Source of the DNA: Methanolinea sp. UBA277
Lineage (GTDB): Archaea > Halobacteriota > Methanomicrobia > Methanomicrobiales > Methanospirillaceae
Assembly: GCA_002499905.1 (NCBI GenBank)
Contig: DANP01000027.1
Location: 1-24,257, forward strand
Reading direction: 5' to 3'
Length of the DNA: 24,257 bases
Shown here: piece after piece, positions 1 through 7,780 of the stretch
How the letters are laid out: each line of letters opens with the position of its first letter
Numbering within the stretch: the first letter of the stretch is position 1
Translations under genes and position numbers: made by a program
The notes under the pieces: model-generated
The model's database searches: none
What the model was told of the DNA's origin: nothing
Seen by the model: the letters and a program-made list of their open reading frames with translations, nothing else

Positions 1-715
1 CCAGCACCACTCCTGCGGAAACCGTCAACGCAAGCTGCAGCGGGGTCTGCACCGGGACAACAAGAGATCCCAGGGAGAGCAGGGCGGTGAAATTCACCAG
101 GGCATGGATCAGGACAGGAGGCCAGATCGTACCTGTCCTGATCACGAGGGCTGCAAGGGTGATACCGATGCCAAAGGCGGCAACGGTATTGGCGATGACA
201 AACAGGGGATCCCACAGTCCCCCGATGGCATTGAGGAGGTGGGGCAGCCCGAACAGGACGGCTGAGAGGATAACCGCGATCCTGATTCCGGCAGGGAGCA
301 GGGTCTGCAGGATGAGCCCGCGGAAGAACGCCTCCTCGGTCCATGCCACGATGAGTGAGAAGACGGCGAACAGTGCCACATCCCGCCAGCCAGTCACCGA
401 AATCCCCTCGGTAAGGGAGAACAGGGCGATGACGACCGGCAGAAGATACAGCGCAATGTCCCGTCGCCGGCCGAGCGTGGTGAACCCTGCCTTCTTCCAC
501 CATCCGAGTCCGGACATGAGCAGAAAAGCCCCCGTTCCGATGATAAGGTAGGACAGGGTCAGCAGCAAAACGGGATCCCGGGTGATGAATCCGGCAACTC
601 CTCCTCCGATGAGTGAGAGGAGGAAGAAGAGGAGGAGAAAAAATACTGCACCCGGGTACGGGCGTCGGGAAGTGAACCGGCCCATCCCGGCAGGAAACGG
701 TTCTGCCATATGCAT
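1..715 (-). CDS. CPBP family intramembrane metalloprotease (C-terminus cut by window edge)
   Basis: The frame is open from the left edge to ATG codons at 709 and 715, so the gene runs off the window; numbering here uses the 709 start and gives 236 visible residues. The protein is strongly hydrophobic with about six membrane segments. It carries the CPBP (Abi/Rce1-like) motifs in order: E125-E126 with R130 in the stretch WTEEAFFRGL, then FGLPH with H157 and N160, then H202 and N206 in IHALVNF. In this family these residues bind the metal and cleave membrane-embedded substrates, and many prokaryotic members have no known substrate. No clear ribosome-binding site separates the two starts. Few residues should be missing, because the last catalytic motif is already present. 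The substrate cannot be told from the neighbours. Confidence 0.88.
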   Translation of the reverse strand, partial: MHMAEPFPAGMGRFTSRRPYPGAVFFLLLFFLLSLIGGGVAGFITRDPVLLLTLSYLIIGTGAFLLMSGLGWWKKAGFTTLGRRRDIALYLLPVVIALFSLTEGISVTGWRDVALFAVFSLIVAWTEEAFFRGLILQTLLPAGIRIAVILSAVLFGLPHLLNAIGGLWDPLFVIANTVAAFGIGITLAALVIRTGTIWPPVLIHALVNFTALLSLGSLVVPVQTPLQLALTVSAGVVL

Positions 716-886
716 CAGATACTCTGACCGCAGGGAAATTAAAGATCGGGGGTCAGGGAAACAACCGGGTGAACAAATGACTGCGGGTATTCAGGGATGA
801 AGGTAAACTGAAACCTGCAGGAAAGAGTATTACCATAGCAGTATTTTCGTCACACCACCACCCCTCCATTAGCCCATACTGCCGAA

Positions 887-896
887 AAATTTAAAT
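887..896 (+). promoter_or_regulatory. TATA box of the CBS-domain gene
   Basis: The sequence AAATTTAAAT, preceded by the purine-rich GCCGAAA typical of an archaeal BRE, lies about 36-45 bases before the ATG at 932. This predicts a short leader of roughly 10-15 bases. An AAGGAAG ribosome-binding site follows at about 920-926. Confidence 0.6.
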
Positions 897-931
897 TCTC
901 CGTAGCTACTCTGGAATACGAAGGAAGTTCT

Positions 932-1756
932 ATGGTATCACCGAGTAAACCCGGGATCGCATTTCCGAGTGTTGTTGATCGTGCCTACAAGGATTACAAG
1001 CGCCATCTGAAAGTCACCGACATCATGAGTCGTGACGTTGTCACCACCACGGCAGAAACCTCGATGGAGGAGGCGGCACGCACGATGGGGGAGCGGCGAA
1101 TCGGAAGCCTCGTGGTGGTAAAGTACGGGAGACCGGTGGCCATCGTAACCGAGCGGGATCTGCTCTCAACGGTCCTTGCAGGAGGGTTGAGCCTGGAAGA
1201 GACTCCCGTGGAGCAGGTCATGTCCTATCCGCTCATCACCATATGCCCGAACACCGAGATACGGGAGGCGGCACGCACGATGATCCGGAAGAAAGGGCGC
1301 CTGGTCGTATTCGAATGCGGGGAGATGACCGGGATCATCACTGCCGCGGACCTTATCCGGGAGATGCCTGACGCACCGGAATCGTCCCTGGTCGTTGATG
1401 ATTACATGACGAAGAAACTCATAACTGCGGATGAGACCGGGACCGTCGCCGATATGGCGGTGCTGATGGGGCAGGGCAGGATCGGCAGCGTGATTGTCAC
1501 CCGTGACGGAAGTCCGTGTGGGATCTTCACCGAGAGGGACCTGCTCTCGAAATTCTTTGCACGGGGTCGTTCCCTGGACACCCCCGTCGGAGAGGCCTGC
1601 TCCTCGCCACTCATCACAGCGCAGGCGGGAATCAGCATTCACGAGGCGGCCCGGATCATGGCCGGACGCCATATCAGGAGACTCCCCCTAACCCGTAAAA
1701 CGGGCCTTGCCGGTATCATCACCGCACGGGATCTGGTCGAAGGATACGCCAAATGA
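932..1756 (+). CDS. Protein with four CBS domains
   Basis: This 274-residue protein consists almost entirely of two Bateman modules. CBS1 spans about residues 27-83 (VTDIMSRDVVT to VTERDLLS), CBS2 about 91-145 (VEQVMSYPLIT to ITAADLIRE), CBS3 about 155-212 (VDDYMTKKLIT to FTERDLLSK) and CBS4 about 220-273 (ACSSPLITA to ITARDLVEG). CBS pairs usually bind adenine nucleotides or S-adenosyl compounds and act as energy or metabolite sensors. No catalytic or DNA-binding domain is attached, so this is probably a stand-alone sensor acting on an unidentified partner. The start is supported by AAGGAAG six bases upstream and a TATA box at 887-896. It converges with the PHP gene across a 33-base gap. Confidence 0.9.
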   Translation: MVSPSKPGIAFPSVVDRAYKDYKRHLKVTDIMSRDVVTTTAETSMEEAARTMGERRIGSLVVVKYGRPVAIVTERDLLSTVLAGGLSLEETPVEQVMSYPLITICPNTEIREAARTMIRKKGRLVVFECGEMTGIITAADLIREMPDAPESSLVVDDYMTKKLITADETGTVADMAVLMGQGRIGSVIVTRDGSPCGIFTERDLLSKFFARGRSLDTPVGEACSSPLITAQAGISIHEAARIMAGRHIRRLPLTRKTGLAGIITARDLVEGYAK

Positions 1757-1789
1757 CGGACGGGGCCCCCCGACTCGTCCTGATCCCCC

Positions 1790-2530
1790 TTACACGCCGC
1801 TGAATAACCCGTTTCTCCTGGCGACCTTCACCATCCTGGTCAGGAAGTGAATAGACGGGTGCATGGCCCTGAACTGTACTGAGGCCTCACCGATACTGGT
1901 AAGGAAGTCCTTCGGCTCCGAGAACGGTGCCATCTCCAGGTAGCAGCGTCCGAGTTCGAGCAGGGTATGGGCATCGGATCCCACCGATACCGGTTTTCCA
2001 CACCGGGCAGCACACTCCCGGGCCATCTCGTTCTCTCCAGCCTTGGTGATCCTGGCATTGTATCCTTCGAGGATGTCGACCCTGCCGATGATGTCATAGA
2101 GCGTTTCCCGATGAAGGGTACTTGAGCGGTACGAACAGAACGGATGGGGCACAAGTGAGATTGCACCCTGCTCCTCAATCCTGTCGAGCGTTTCCCCTGC
2201 CGAGAGCCCCGCGGGAATCTCATCGGTGAGGAACACCCCGATAATCTCACCCTGGGCGGTCGTGATCTCTTCTGACAGGATCAGGGGAATATCCCTGCAT
2301 CTTCTGGTGAGTTCCCGGTAGACCGCTTCCGCTCCTGCGGTAGTATTATGATCGCAGACCAGTGAGAGGATTCCCTTCTTCTCCCAGAGCCGGATAATGG
2401 ATGCCGGGTCGGTGGCCGCATCTGATGAATACCAGGAATGAACATGCATGTCCAGACGGATAAATCCGGGCTCTCCGGCATCATCATGCTCAGGGACGAT
2501 ACGGGACTGGAGGGAGGGATCGTAGGCCAT
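1790..2530 (-). CDS. PHP domain metal-dependent phosphoesterase
   Basis: The 246-residue protein has the PHP metal-ligand pattern: H29 and H31 in DMHVHS, D60-H61-N62 in CDHN, E87-E88 in SEEITT, H129 in PHPF, and D186/H188 in GSDAH. Family members hydrolyse phosphoesters at a two- or three-metal centre; stand-alone ones include nucleotide and histidinol-phosphate phosphatases and the RNase AM type. The substrate here cannot be assigned. There is no signal peptide, so it should be cytoplasmic. The length fits a compact PHP protein with a PHP-associated C-terminal region. A strong TATA box lies about 45-60 bases before the ATG. No partner gene lies next to it on the same strand. Confidence 0.88.
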   Translation of the reverse strand: MAYDPSLQSRIVPEHDDAGEPGFIRLDMHVHSWYSSDAATDPASIIRLWEKKGILSLVCDHNTTAGAEAVYRELTRRCRDIPLILSEEITTAQGEIIGVFLTDEIPAGLSAGETLDRIEEQGAISLVPHPFCSYRSSTLHRETLYDIIGRVDILEGYNARITKAGENEMARECAARCGKPVSVGSDAHTLLELGRCYLEMAPFSEPKDFLTSIGEASVQFRAMHPSIHFLTRMVKVARRNGLFSGV

Positions 2531-2574
2531 GGGTAACCGGATGCGGTCGTTCGTGTCACTCTATAGTTAATATT

Positions 2575-2590
2575 AAAAATATATAAATAA
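2575..2590 (-). promoter_or_regulatory. TATA box of the PHP gene
   Basis: On the minus strand this reads TTATTTATATATTTTT, a near-ideal archaeal TATA element. It predicts transcription from about 2555 and a leader of roughly 25 bases before the start at 2530. Confidence 0.65.
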
Positions 2591-2651
2591 TCCAGATGGG
2601 GAAGGATTCTTCCTGACAGGAGGTGAAAAAAGGGAAAGGAGGCTAAGGGGA

Positions 2652-3167
2652 CTATCCCTGGGAAAAGACCAGAACATTGCCGTTTTCGTCCCGTATGGAC
2701 AGGGTCTGCCTTCCGTCAACGGAATAGGAGCGGGCATTCTGCAGGATCTGGAGGTACGTGGTCTCGGTATCACTCGTGCTCATGCAATACATCTGGGTTG
2801 ATATGATCGGTCCAATCATAATCTCTTTTCCAAAAGGACCTGCTTTTCCGGTCAGGGTATAAGGAGCATTGTAATTGTTGCATCCTCCGTTTCCTGCCAG
2901 CGTTCCCTGGTCAAAGAAAGTGATTGTGATCGGTGCAGAAAATACATTCAGAACGGCCTGGCCACCCTGGATTCCCATTTCCGTGAGTGTCCATGTTCCG
3001 AGCAGCTCATCATCAGTAACTGTCACTGGAACCGTGGCGGTCATTGCAGGAGTGATCACAGTTGGTGGCGTGGTCGTCTCAGGAGGTGATACCGGTTGTG
3101 AGGTGCATCCCGCCATGAGGACAATGAAGACAAGGCAGATCATGCCTGCCAATGGAAAGGACTTCAT
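2652..3167 (-). CDS. META-domain lipoprotein
   Basis: The 171-residue protein begins with a lipoprotein signal peptide (hydrophobic stretch, lipobox LMAGC with C21), followed by a Pro/Thr-rich linker to about residue 50. The rest is a META (HslJ-like) domain: GTWTLTEM, then LAGNGGCNNYNAPYTLTG, then ISTQMYC followed by a helical ETTYLQIL stretch and a closing strand near NGNVLVF. META-domain proteins sit outside the membrane; HslJ in bacteria is linked to novobiocin resistance, but the biochemical role of the family is unclear. The mature protein should be tethered to the outer face of the cytoplasmic membrane. It lies 108 bases downstream of the ferredoxin gene on the same strand; co-transcription is possible but not shown. 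Confidence 0.85.
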   Translation of the reverse strand: MKSFPLAGMICLVFIVLMAGCTSQPVSPPETTTPPTVITPAMTATVPVTVTDDELLGTWTLTEMGIQGGQAVLNVFSAPITITFFDQGTLAGNGGCNNYNAPYTLTGKAGPFGKEIMIGPIISTQMYCMSTSDTETTYLQILQNARSYSVDGRQTLSIRDENGNVLVFSQG

Positions 3168-3275
3168 ACCCCATGTTCTGTCAGGTAGTGGTTAACCTTT
3201 TCCCGTGCATGAATCCGGGACCTGCCACTATCGCCCTGGCATCGTGAACGGAGAGCCGGTCGGGTCATGCGATCT

Positions 3276-3581
3276 TCAGGCACCGGTCATGATCCCACCC
3301 ACCTGCACGAGTTCGATGGCATTCGCGGGGCAGGCGGTTACGCACCGACCGCAGCCGACACAGCAGCTGTCGTCCGGGCGGAACATACCGCCGCGATGCT
3401 GCCTGATGCAGTGCTTCCGGCAGAAATGGGCACAGGTTCCGCATCGCTGGCAGAGGACATCATTGATTATCGGACGATAGGCACAAAAACCGCAGACACT
3501 GGCGTAATCGGCCTCGATGAGCAGAGATTCCCCTGCTGGTGAATTTTCCCTGTCACCCCATGAAAGTTGTGATGGAACCAT
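3276..3581 (-). CDS. Cysteine-rich 2[4Fe-4S] ferredoxin-type protein
   Basis: With the ATG at 3581 the product is 101 residues with 12 cysteines. Two clusters are evident: C44-x2-C47-x2-C50-x3-C54, and C74-x2-C77-x2-C80-x3-C84 followed by proline. These are the classic motifs of bacterial-type ferredoxins that carry two 4Fe-4S clusters for electron transfer. Beyond the standard eight there is a CGFC pair (C30, C33) and single cysteines C58 and C73. The first motif lacks the usual proline after its last cysteine. The frame stays open to an ATG at 3746, but the added residues look unlike a protein domain, so the later start is preferred; neither start has a clear ribosome-binding site. No redox enzyme lies beside it, so its partner is unknown. 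Confidence 0.75.
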   Translation of the reverse strand: MVPSQLSWGDRENSPAGESLLIEADYASVCGFCAYRPIINDVLCQRCGTCAHFCRKHCIRQHRGGMFRPDDSCCVGCGRCVTACPANAIELVQVGGIMTGA

Positions 3582-3811
3582 GGTCAAAGAGGACGGTTCA
3601 GGCGGCCACAAGATCACTGAAACCCCCGCTCTTACGTCTGGACTAAAGCCATGATCAGAGGATGCTCCCCCCGCGCGATGAGCCGGCGGGCCGACCTGCT
3701 CTTTGGCGGAGATGATAAACAGTACCCCGGCACCAGCAGAGGCCACTTCAGGATGAGGATAGCTTCCGGTATCAAAAATTTCTTTATCCTCTCTGATAAA
3801 CGGGAGCTGAC

Positions 3812-5233
3812 ATGCGCAGGTCCCGGTTCTTCATGCTGCTGCTGGTGTGCACGGCGGTGGTGATCCTCTGTGCACCTGGTGCCGCGTCGGCATACGGTTC
3901 ACCCTCGGGAGAGGGATCCGGGGGATCTGACCCTGGGGGAATTGCCGGGGCTGCCAGTTCGGCTTCATCCGGACATTCGGGCTTCTCCTCCCCTGGTCCT
4001 GTCCCGGGCTCCGGACCAGCGGTGTCTTCCGTTGGTGAGGAAGCTGGACAGGCTGCCGGAGCAGACAGGGGGGCAGAACCTGGCTTCTCTCAGCAAGGAG
4101 CAGCGGCGGCAGATCGCTGCTCACCTCAGGGCGGGCAGGATGCGGGACGTTCGCCGGACAACGATCAGGGACCGGGATCACCTCAAAACTTCGGTTCAGG
4201 CGATGATTCCCCTCCGGGACCACAGTTTGCAGATCAGGATGACCCATCCCGGAAGCCGGAATCCGGTATCCCGGGGGAACCGCAATCCGGATTCATGGGT
4301 GCGGATGCGCCCACGGAGACAGCGAACAGAGTTTTCAGGGAGCGGATCGGATTCCAGGGAGGCGACGAGATCAGATCTCCCGCAGGAATTATTGTTTTCG
4401 GGGCGGCTGGCGGAATGGTGCGGGGTTCAGATATCAGGAATGCTGTGGGACCGGGAGAGGAGGCAGCTGGTGGGCATTCGCGGGAAAGCGCTCCAAAACC
4501 ACCCTGGTATCCCTCCCGGGATACAAAGAGTGTACCCCCCGAAACAGCGGCCAGGATTGAACCGGGGATCTCTGAATCGCCGTCCAGGCCCAGGGCGAAA
4601 CGGGAGGATGAGTCAGATGAGGTACAGGAATGCTGTTCCAGCGTTCCCGCTGCCCCTGCTCCCGCTTCCGTTCCCGGGTCAACCCTTTTTTTCCTCTTCT
4701 CCCTGTTCGGATTCCGGAGAATCCGGAAGAAGAACGTGCTCGATAATGACTGCAGAAGAGCTGTGTTCCATGCAATCGCTGATGCACCTGGCATCGATGC
4801 TGTTTCCCTGTCCCGGAGGCTGGAGATGAACATCAACACCCTCCGTTACCATCTGACAAAACTGCTGGCCACCGATAAGATCACGTACCTTTCCCGACCC
4901 GGCACAGTCCGCTACTACCTGAACCAGGGAATGTACACCCACTTTGAACAGCTGGTCCTCCACTATCTGATGGCGGGAACAGCAGGACGCATTATCCGGC
5001 TCGTGTCAGAACGGCCGGGAATATCCCGCCAGGATCTGGCAGCCATACTGGGAATATCAGGCCCTTCCGTGACGCGTCACATTCAGCAGCTGTCGACGGC
5101 TGGCATTATCAGGAATGAACCGGATGGAAGAGCTAACCACTATTATCTCACTCATGAGACCGCTCTGCTCTTCGAAAAATTTCAGGTAATCATGACAGAG
5201 GGCACCGGCCGTATTTCTCCAGCTCCGGTGTGA
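3812..5233 (+). CDS. Membrane-anchored transcriptional regulator with two winged-helix domains
   Basis: The 473-residue protein has three parts. Residues 1-28 form a signal peptide or anchor (FFMLLLVCTAVVILCAPGAASA). Residues 29 to about 285 are a low-complexity Gly/Ser/Pro/Asp-rich segment, probably disordered and outside the cell. A short hydrophobic segment at about 289-303 (STLFFLFSLFGF) is followed by the basic stop-transfer RRIRKK. The cytoplasmic part contains two winged helix-turn-helix domains, about 310-372 (VSLSRRLEMNINTLRYHLTKL, wing around RPGTVRYYL) and about 385-450 (ISRQDLAAILGISGPSVTRHIQQL, wing around DGRANHYYL). This suggests a one-component sensor that binds DNA from the membrane. 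GGGAG five bases before the ATG supports the start. It converges with the small gene at 5290. Confidence 0.82.
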   Translation: MRRSRFFMLLLVCTAVVILCAPGAASAYGSPSGEGSGGSDPGGIAGAASSASSGHSGFSSPGPVPGSGPAVSSVGEEAGQAAGADRGAEPGFSQQGAAAADRCSPQGGQDAGRSPDNDQGPGSPQNFGSGDDSPPGPQFADQDDPSRKPESGIPGEPQSGFMGADAPTETANRVFRERIGFQGGDEIRSPAGIIVFGAAGGMVRGSDIRNAVGPGEEAAGGHSRESAPKPPWYPSRDTKSVPPETAARIEPGISESPSRPRAKREDESDEVQECCSSVPAAPAPASVPGSTLFFLFSLFGFRRIRKKNVLDNDCRRAVFHAIADAPGIDAVSLSRRLEMNINTLRYHLTKLLATDKITYLSRPGTVRYYLNQGMYTHFEQLVLHYLMAGTAGRIIRLVSERPGISRQDLAAILGISGPSVTRHIQQLSTAGIIRNEPDGRANHYYLTHETALLFEKFQVIMTEGTGRISPAPV

Positions 5234-5289
5234 AATGACGAATACGAGGTCCTGTATTCCTGGTCTGCCGGAAAGTTTGATGCCGGCAA

Positions 5290-5526
5290 TCAGGCTTTGA
5301 TCCGCGGTTCATAGGGACGGCACTTCTTCATCTGCTGGTCAACATCCTCGTTTACGATCTGCTTGATCTGCTCGATGAGACGAAGGCTCACAACGGCTGG
5401 ATCTTCTCCTGTCTTCCCTGCCATTTCCCGGGACAGGCAGGGAATGACATGCTCGTTGAACTTGAGCGGGGTTCCGGTAATCTTCCAGAGGGCATACTCC
5501 AGCTCTTCCTTGAGGGTCGGACGCAT
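5290..5526 (-). CDS. Small conserved-looking protein of unknown function
   Basis: The product is 78 residues from the ATG at 5526 (MRPTLKEELEYALWK). A GTG nine bases upstream is also in frame, but GTGAGTGA lies at the right distance to act as ribosome-binding site for the ATG. The protein is mostly charged and helical with two cysteines (in IPCLSREM and KKCRPYEP). It has no membrane segment and no motif I recognise. It converges with the winged-helix regulator across 56 bases. It looks real from its codon use and start site, but no function is proposed. Confidence 0.6.
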   Translation of the reverse strand: MRPTLKEELEYALWKITGTPLKFNEHVIPCLSREMAGKTGEDPAVVSLRLIEQIKQIVNEDVDQQMKKCRPYEPRIKA

Positions 5527-5728
5527 TGGTATCACTCACGGGGGAAACCAAAAAAAAACTGGGTTCAAAGATATTTCTCGCAGGGTATTAAAATCACATG
5601 GATCGTGACTGCCCATTCTGCCGGGCTTTCTTTCTGAAGGATCATGGGAAAAAATCCCGGCGACTGATACCGGTCAAAGGGTGCTTTTCGGAAGAGCATT
5701 CATCTGATACACCACAATTTTTCTTTTC

Positions 5729-5748
5729 ATTGCGAAAATATTCGCAAT
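5729..5748. promoter_or_regulatory. Perfect inverted repeat in the promoter of the beta-propeller gene
   Basis: ATTGCGAA and TTCGCAAT are exact reverse complements separated by AATA. The repeat lies 31-50 bases before the ATG at 5780 and its centre, GAAAATATTC, is itself TATA-like. A protein bound here should compete with TBP/TFB, so it is a candidate repressor site. Confidence 0.5.
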
Positions 5749-5779
5749 TAAAGGAAAATAGATAATCGATCAGGCAAAA

Positions 5780-7726
5780 ATGAGCACACAACTGATGCCT
5801 ATGCAGATGAGAACAATCTTCCTTATTCTGGTTCTCGGGATTGTTGCTGCCGGGACTGTTGTCGGTCTTGCCCTGATGGAGCAGTCCGCGTTTCCTGATT
5901 CAGGTGGTGAGATTAAAAAATTCACCTCGGTCGATGACCTGACGTCGTACCTGAAAGCACACCGGAGCGAACAGGGGCCGGCATACCCGCCCGTGTTCCG
6001 CGATTCCGGGGTAATGCTGGCCGCTGAGGGTGCCGGCGGTGGCGGAGCATCCCTTATGTCCATGCCAGCACCCTCCGCAGCCGAGTACTCATCCACCAAT
6101 GTCCAGGTTCTGGGGGTTGATGAAGCAGACCTGGTCAAAAATGACGGAAAGTTCATCTACCTCGTCTCCGGTTCAGATCTGGTCATTATCGATGGATATC
6201 CTCCTGAGACCGCTGAAATAGTATCACAGACCCCGATCCCGGATACTCCTGTTGAACTCTTCCTGAAGGGAGACCGTGTAGTCGTCTTTACCACCGGCTA
6301 TGCTGAATTATTCACTACGGTACCATCGAGCGTCGCTCCTGTTCCCGTTTCGCGCCAGGTCACCGAGGCACAGGTGTATGATGTATCGGACCGGAACAAC
6401 CCTGTGCTCGAGCATACGATCACCATTACCGGCAGCTACTACGATTCCAGGATGATTGGCAGTTACGTGTACGTGATTGCCACCGAACCGGTTAATTTCC
6501 CTCGGGGTGAGCCGGTTCTTCCCCAGGTGACGGAAGGGGGCCGGGAGGTTCGTTCTGATATCTACTATTTCGACATCCCCTGCCCGTACTACATCTACCA
6601 GACCATCACCTCCTTCTCCCTTGGCGATGGGAAGGCCACCGGAACAGCGACGTATCTCGTAGGCCCGGCTACCACCCTCTATGCCTCCCGGGAGAACCTG
6701 TATATCGCCTACCAGCGGACACTCCCCCCGGCCCGCTGGACCGAGATCCAGCCTGCAGTCGCTGACAGGGTCTCCCCCGAGTACGCCCGTGATGGGACTA
6801 TTATTCACCGGTTCTCCCTTGACCGCGGCGAGGTTACCTACCGGGCTACCGGCGACGTTCCCGGCCGCCTCCTGAACCAGTTCTCCATGGATGAGAATAA
6901 CGGAAATCTGCGGGTTGCGACAACCGTTGAGGGCTGGTCCTCCCGGGGTTCATTCCAGTTCAACAACGTGTATGTCCTTGACCGTTCGATGGATACGGTC
7001 GGGCGGCTCGAGTATATCGCTCCGGATGAACGGATCTACTCGACACGGTTTATCGGGGACCGGCTCTACATGGTTACCTTCAAGCGGATCGATCCGTTCT
7101 TCGTCATCGATCTTTCAAATCCGGAAAAACCCGGTATCCTTGGCATGCTGAAGATCCCGGGATTCTCCGATTACCTGCATCCTTACGATGAGAACCATAT
7201 TATCGGAGTGGGCAGGGAGACTGCGGAGAACCAGTGGGGCGGTGTTTCGGTTGCCGGACTCAAGATTGCCCTTTTTGATGTAACCGATGTCACCAGTCCG
7301 GCCCTTATCGACAGGGTGGAGATCGGTGACGCGGGGTCTGATTCGGAGGCGCTCCGCGACCACAAGGCATTCCTGTTTGATAAAAAGCGGAACCTCCTGG
7401 TCATACCAATCGAGGAGGTTACCCGGGTTCCGGTGTATTCGGGAAAAGATGTTCCCTATACCTACGGCTACTGGAACGGCGCCTACGTCTTCAGCGTCAC
7501 ACCTGATCAGGGTTTTATCCTGAAGGGAAAGGTCACCCATGGATCAGGAGCGGAGAGGTTCTCCGGATCTGCCCCGGTCCTCCGGTCCCTGTACATGGAT
7601 GATGTCCTCTCTACCATCTCGTCCCGGAGCGTGATCATGAGCAGGCTCGATGATCCCGGCACAGCCATTACCACCATCAGCCTCCCATCCCCGGTTTACC
7701 GGTGGATGTATCCTGTCATGGAGTAA
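5780..7726 (+). CDS. Membrane-tethered beta-propeller domain protein (COG4880 / Beta_propel type)
   Basis: The 648-residue protein starts with one membrane segment (residues about 11-32, TIFLILVLGIVAAGTVVGLAL), so the rest should face outside the cell. A short linker leads into repeated four-stranded blades with recurring phrases such as VLGVDEADLVKNDGKFIYLVSGSDLVIID, AQVYDVSDRNNPVLEHTITITGSYYDSRMIGSYVYVIA, RIYSTRFIGDRLYMVTFKRIDPFFVIDLSNPEKPGILG and IALFDVTDVTSPALIDRVEIG. These match the secreted beta-propeller family distantly related to WD-40 repeats. Members are common in methanogens and have no established function; a scaffold or binding role is inferred. The initiator could also be the Met at residue 7 or 10; none has a strong ribosome-binding site. 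It converges with the PsbP-like gene over a two-way terminator. Confidence 0.85.
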   Translation: MSTQLMPMQMRTIFLILVLGIVAAGTVVGLALMEQSAFPDSGGEIKKFTSVDDLTSYLKAHRSEQGPAYPPVFRDSGVMLAAEGAGGGGASLMSMPAPSAAEYSSTNVQVLGVDEADLVKNDGKFIYLVSGSDLVIIDGYPPETAEIVSQTPIPDTPVELFLKGDRVVVFTTGYAELFTTVPSSVAPVPVSRQVTEAQVYDVSDRNNPVLEHTITITGSYYDSRMIGSYVYVIATEPVNFPRGEPVLPQVTEGGREVRSDIYYFDIPCPYYIYQTITSFSLGDGKATGTATYLVGPATTLYASRENLYIAYQRTLPPARWTEIQPAVADRVSPEYARDGTIIHRFSLDRGEVTYRATGDVPGRLLNQFSMDENNGNLRVATTVEGWSSRGSFQFNNVYVLDRSMDTVGRLEYIAPDERIYSTRFIGDRLYMVTFKRIDPFFVIDLSNPEKPGILGMLKIPGFSDYLHPYDENHIIGVGRETAENQWGGVSVAGLKIALFDVTDVTSPALIDRVEIGDAGSDSEALRDHKAFLFDKKRNLLVIPIEEVTRVPVYSGKDVPYTYGYWNGAYVFSVTPDQGFILKGKVTHGSGAERFSGSAPVLRSLYMDDVLSTISSRSVIMSRLDDPGTAITTISLPSPVYRWMYPVME

Positions 7727-7736
7727 CCGGAATACC

Positions 7737-7763
7737 TTTTTTCCCGGGAACCCGGTAAAAAAA
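7737..7763. terminator. Two-way terminator between convergent genes
   Basis: Six T residues (7737-7742), a GC-rich centre containing CCCGGGAACCCGG, and seven A residues (7757-7763) give an oligo-T stop signal on each strand. It sits between the ends of the beta-propeller gene (7726) and the PsbP-like gene (7781). Archaeal polymerase stops at such T-runs. Confidence 0.6.
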
Positions 7764-7780
7764 GAGATTTTCGATGTTCT

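Noticed and set aside
87..551. Plus-strand frame of 154 codons at the left end
   Set aside because: It lies opposite the CPBP protease frame, which has all family motifs; this frame is rich in Arg/Pro/Ser with no recognisable pattern.
3870..4829. Plus-strand frame of 319 codons inside the winged-helix regulator
   Set aside because: It is an alternate frame over the GC-rich low-complexity segment; the other frame has a signal peptide and two clear winged-helix domains.
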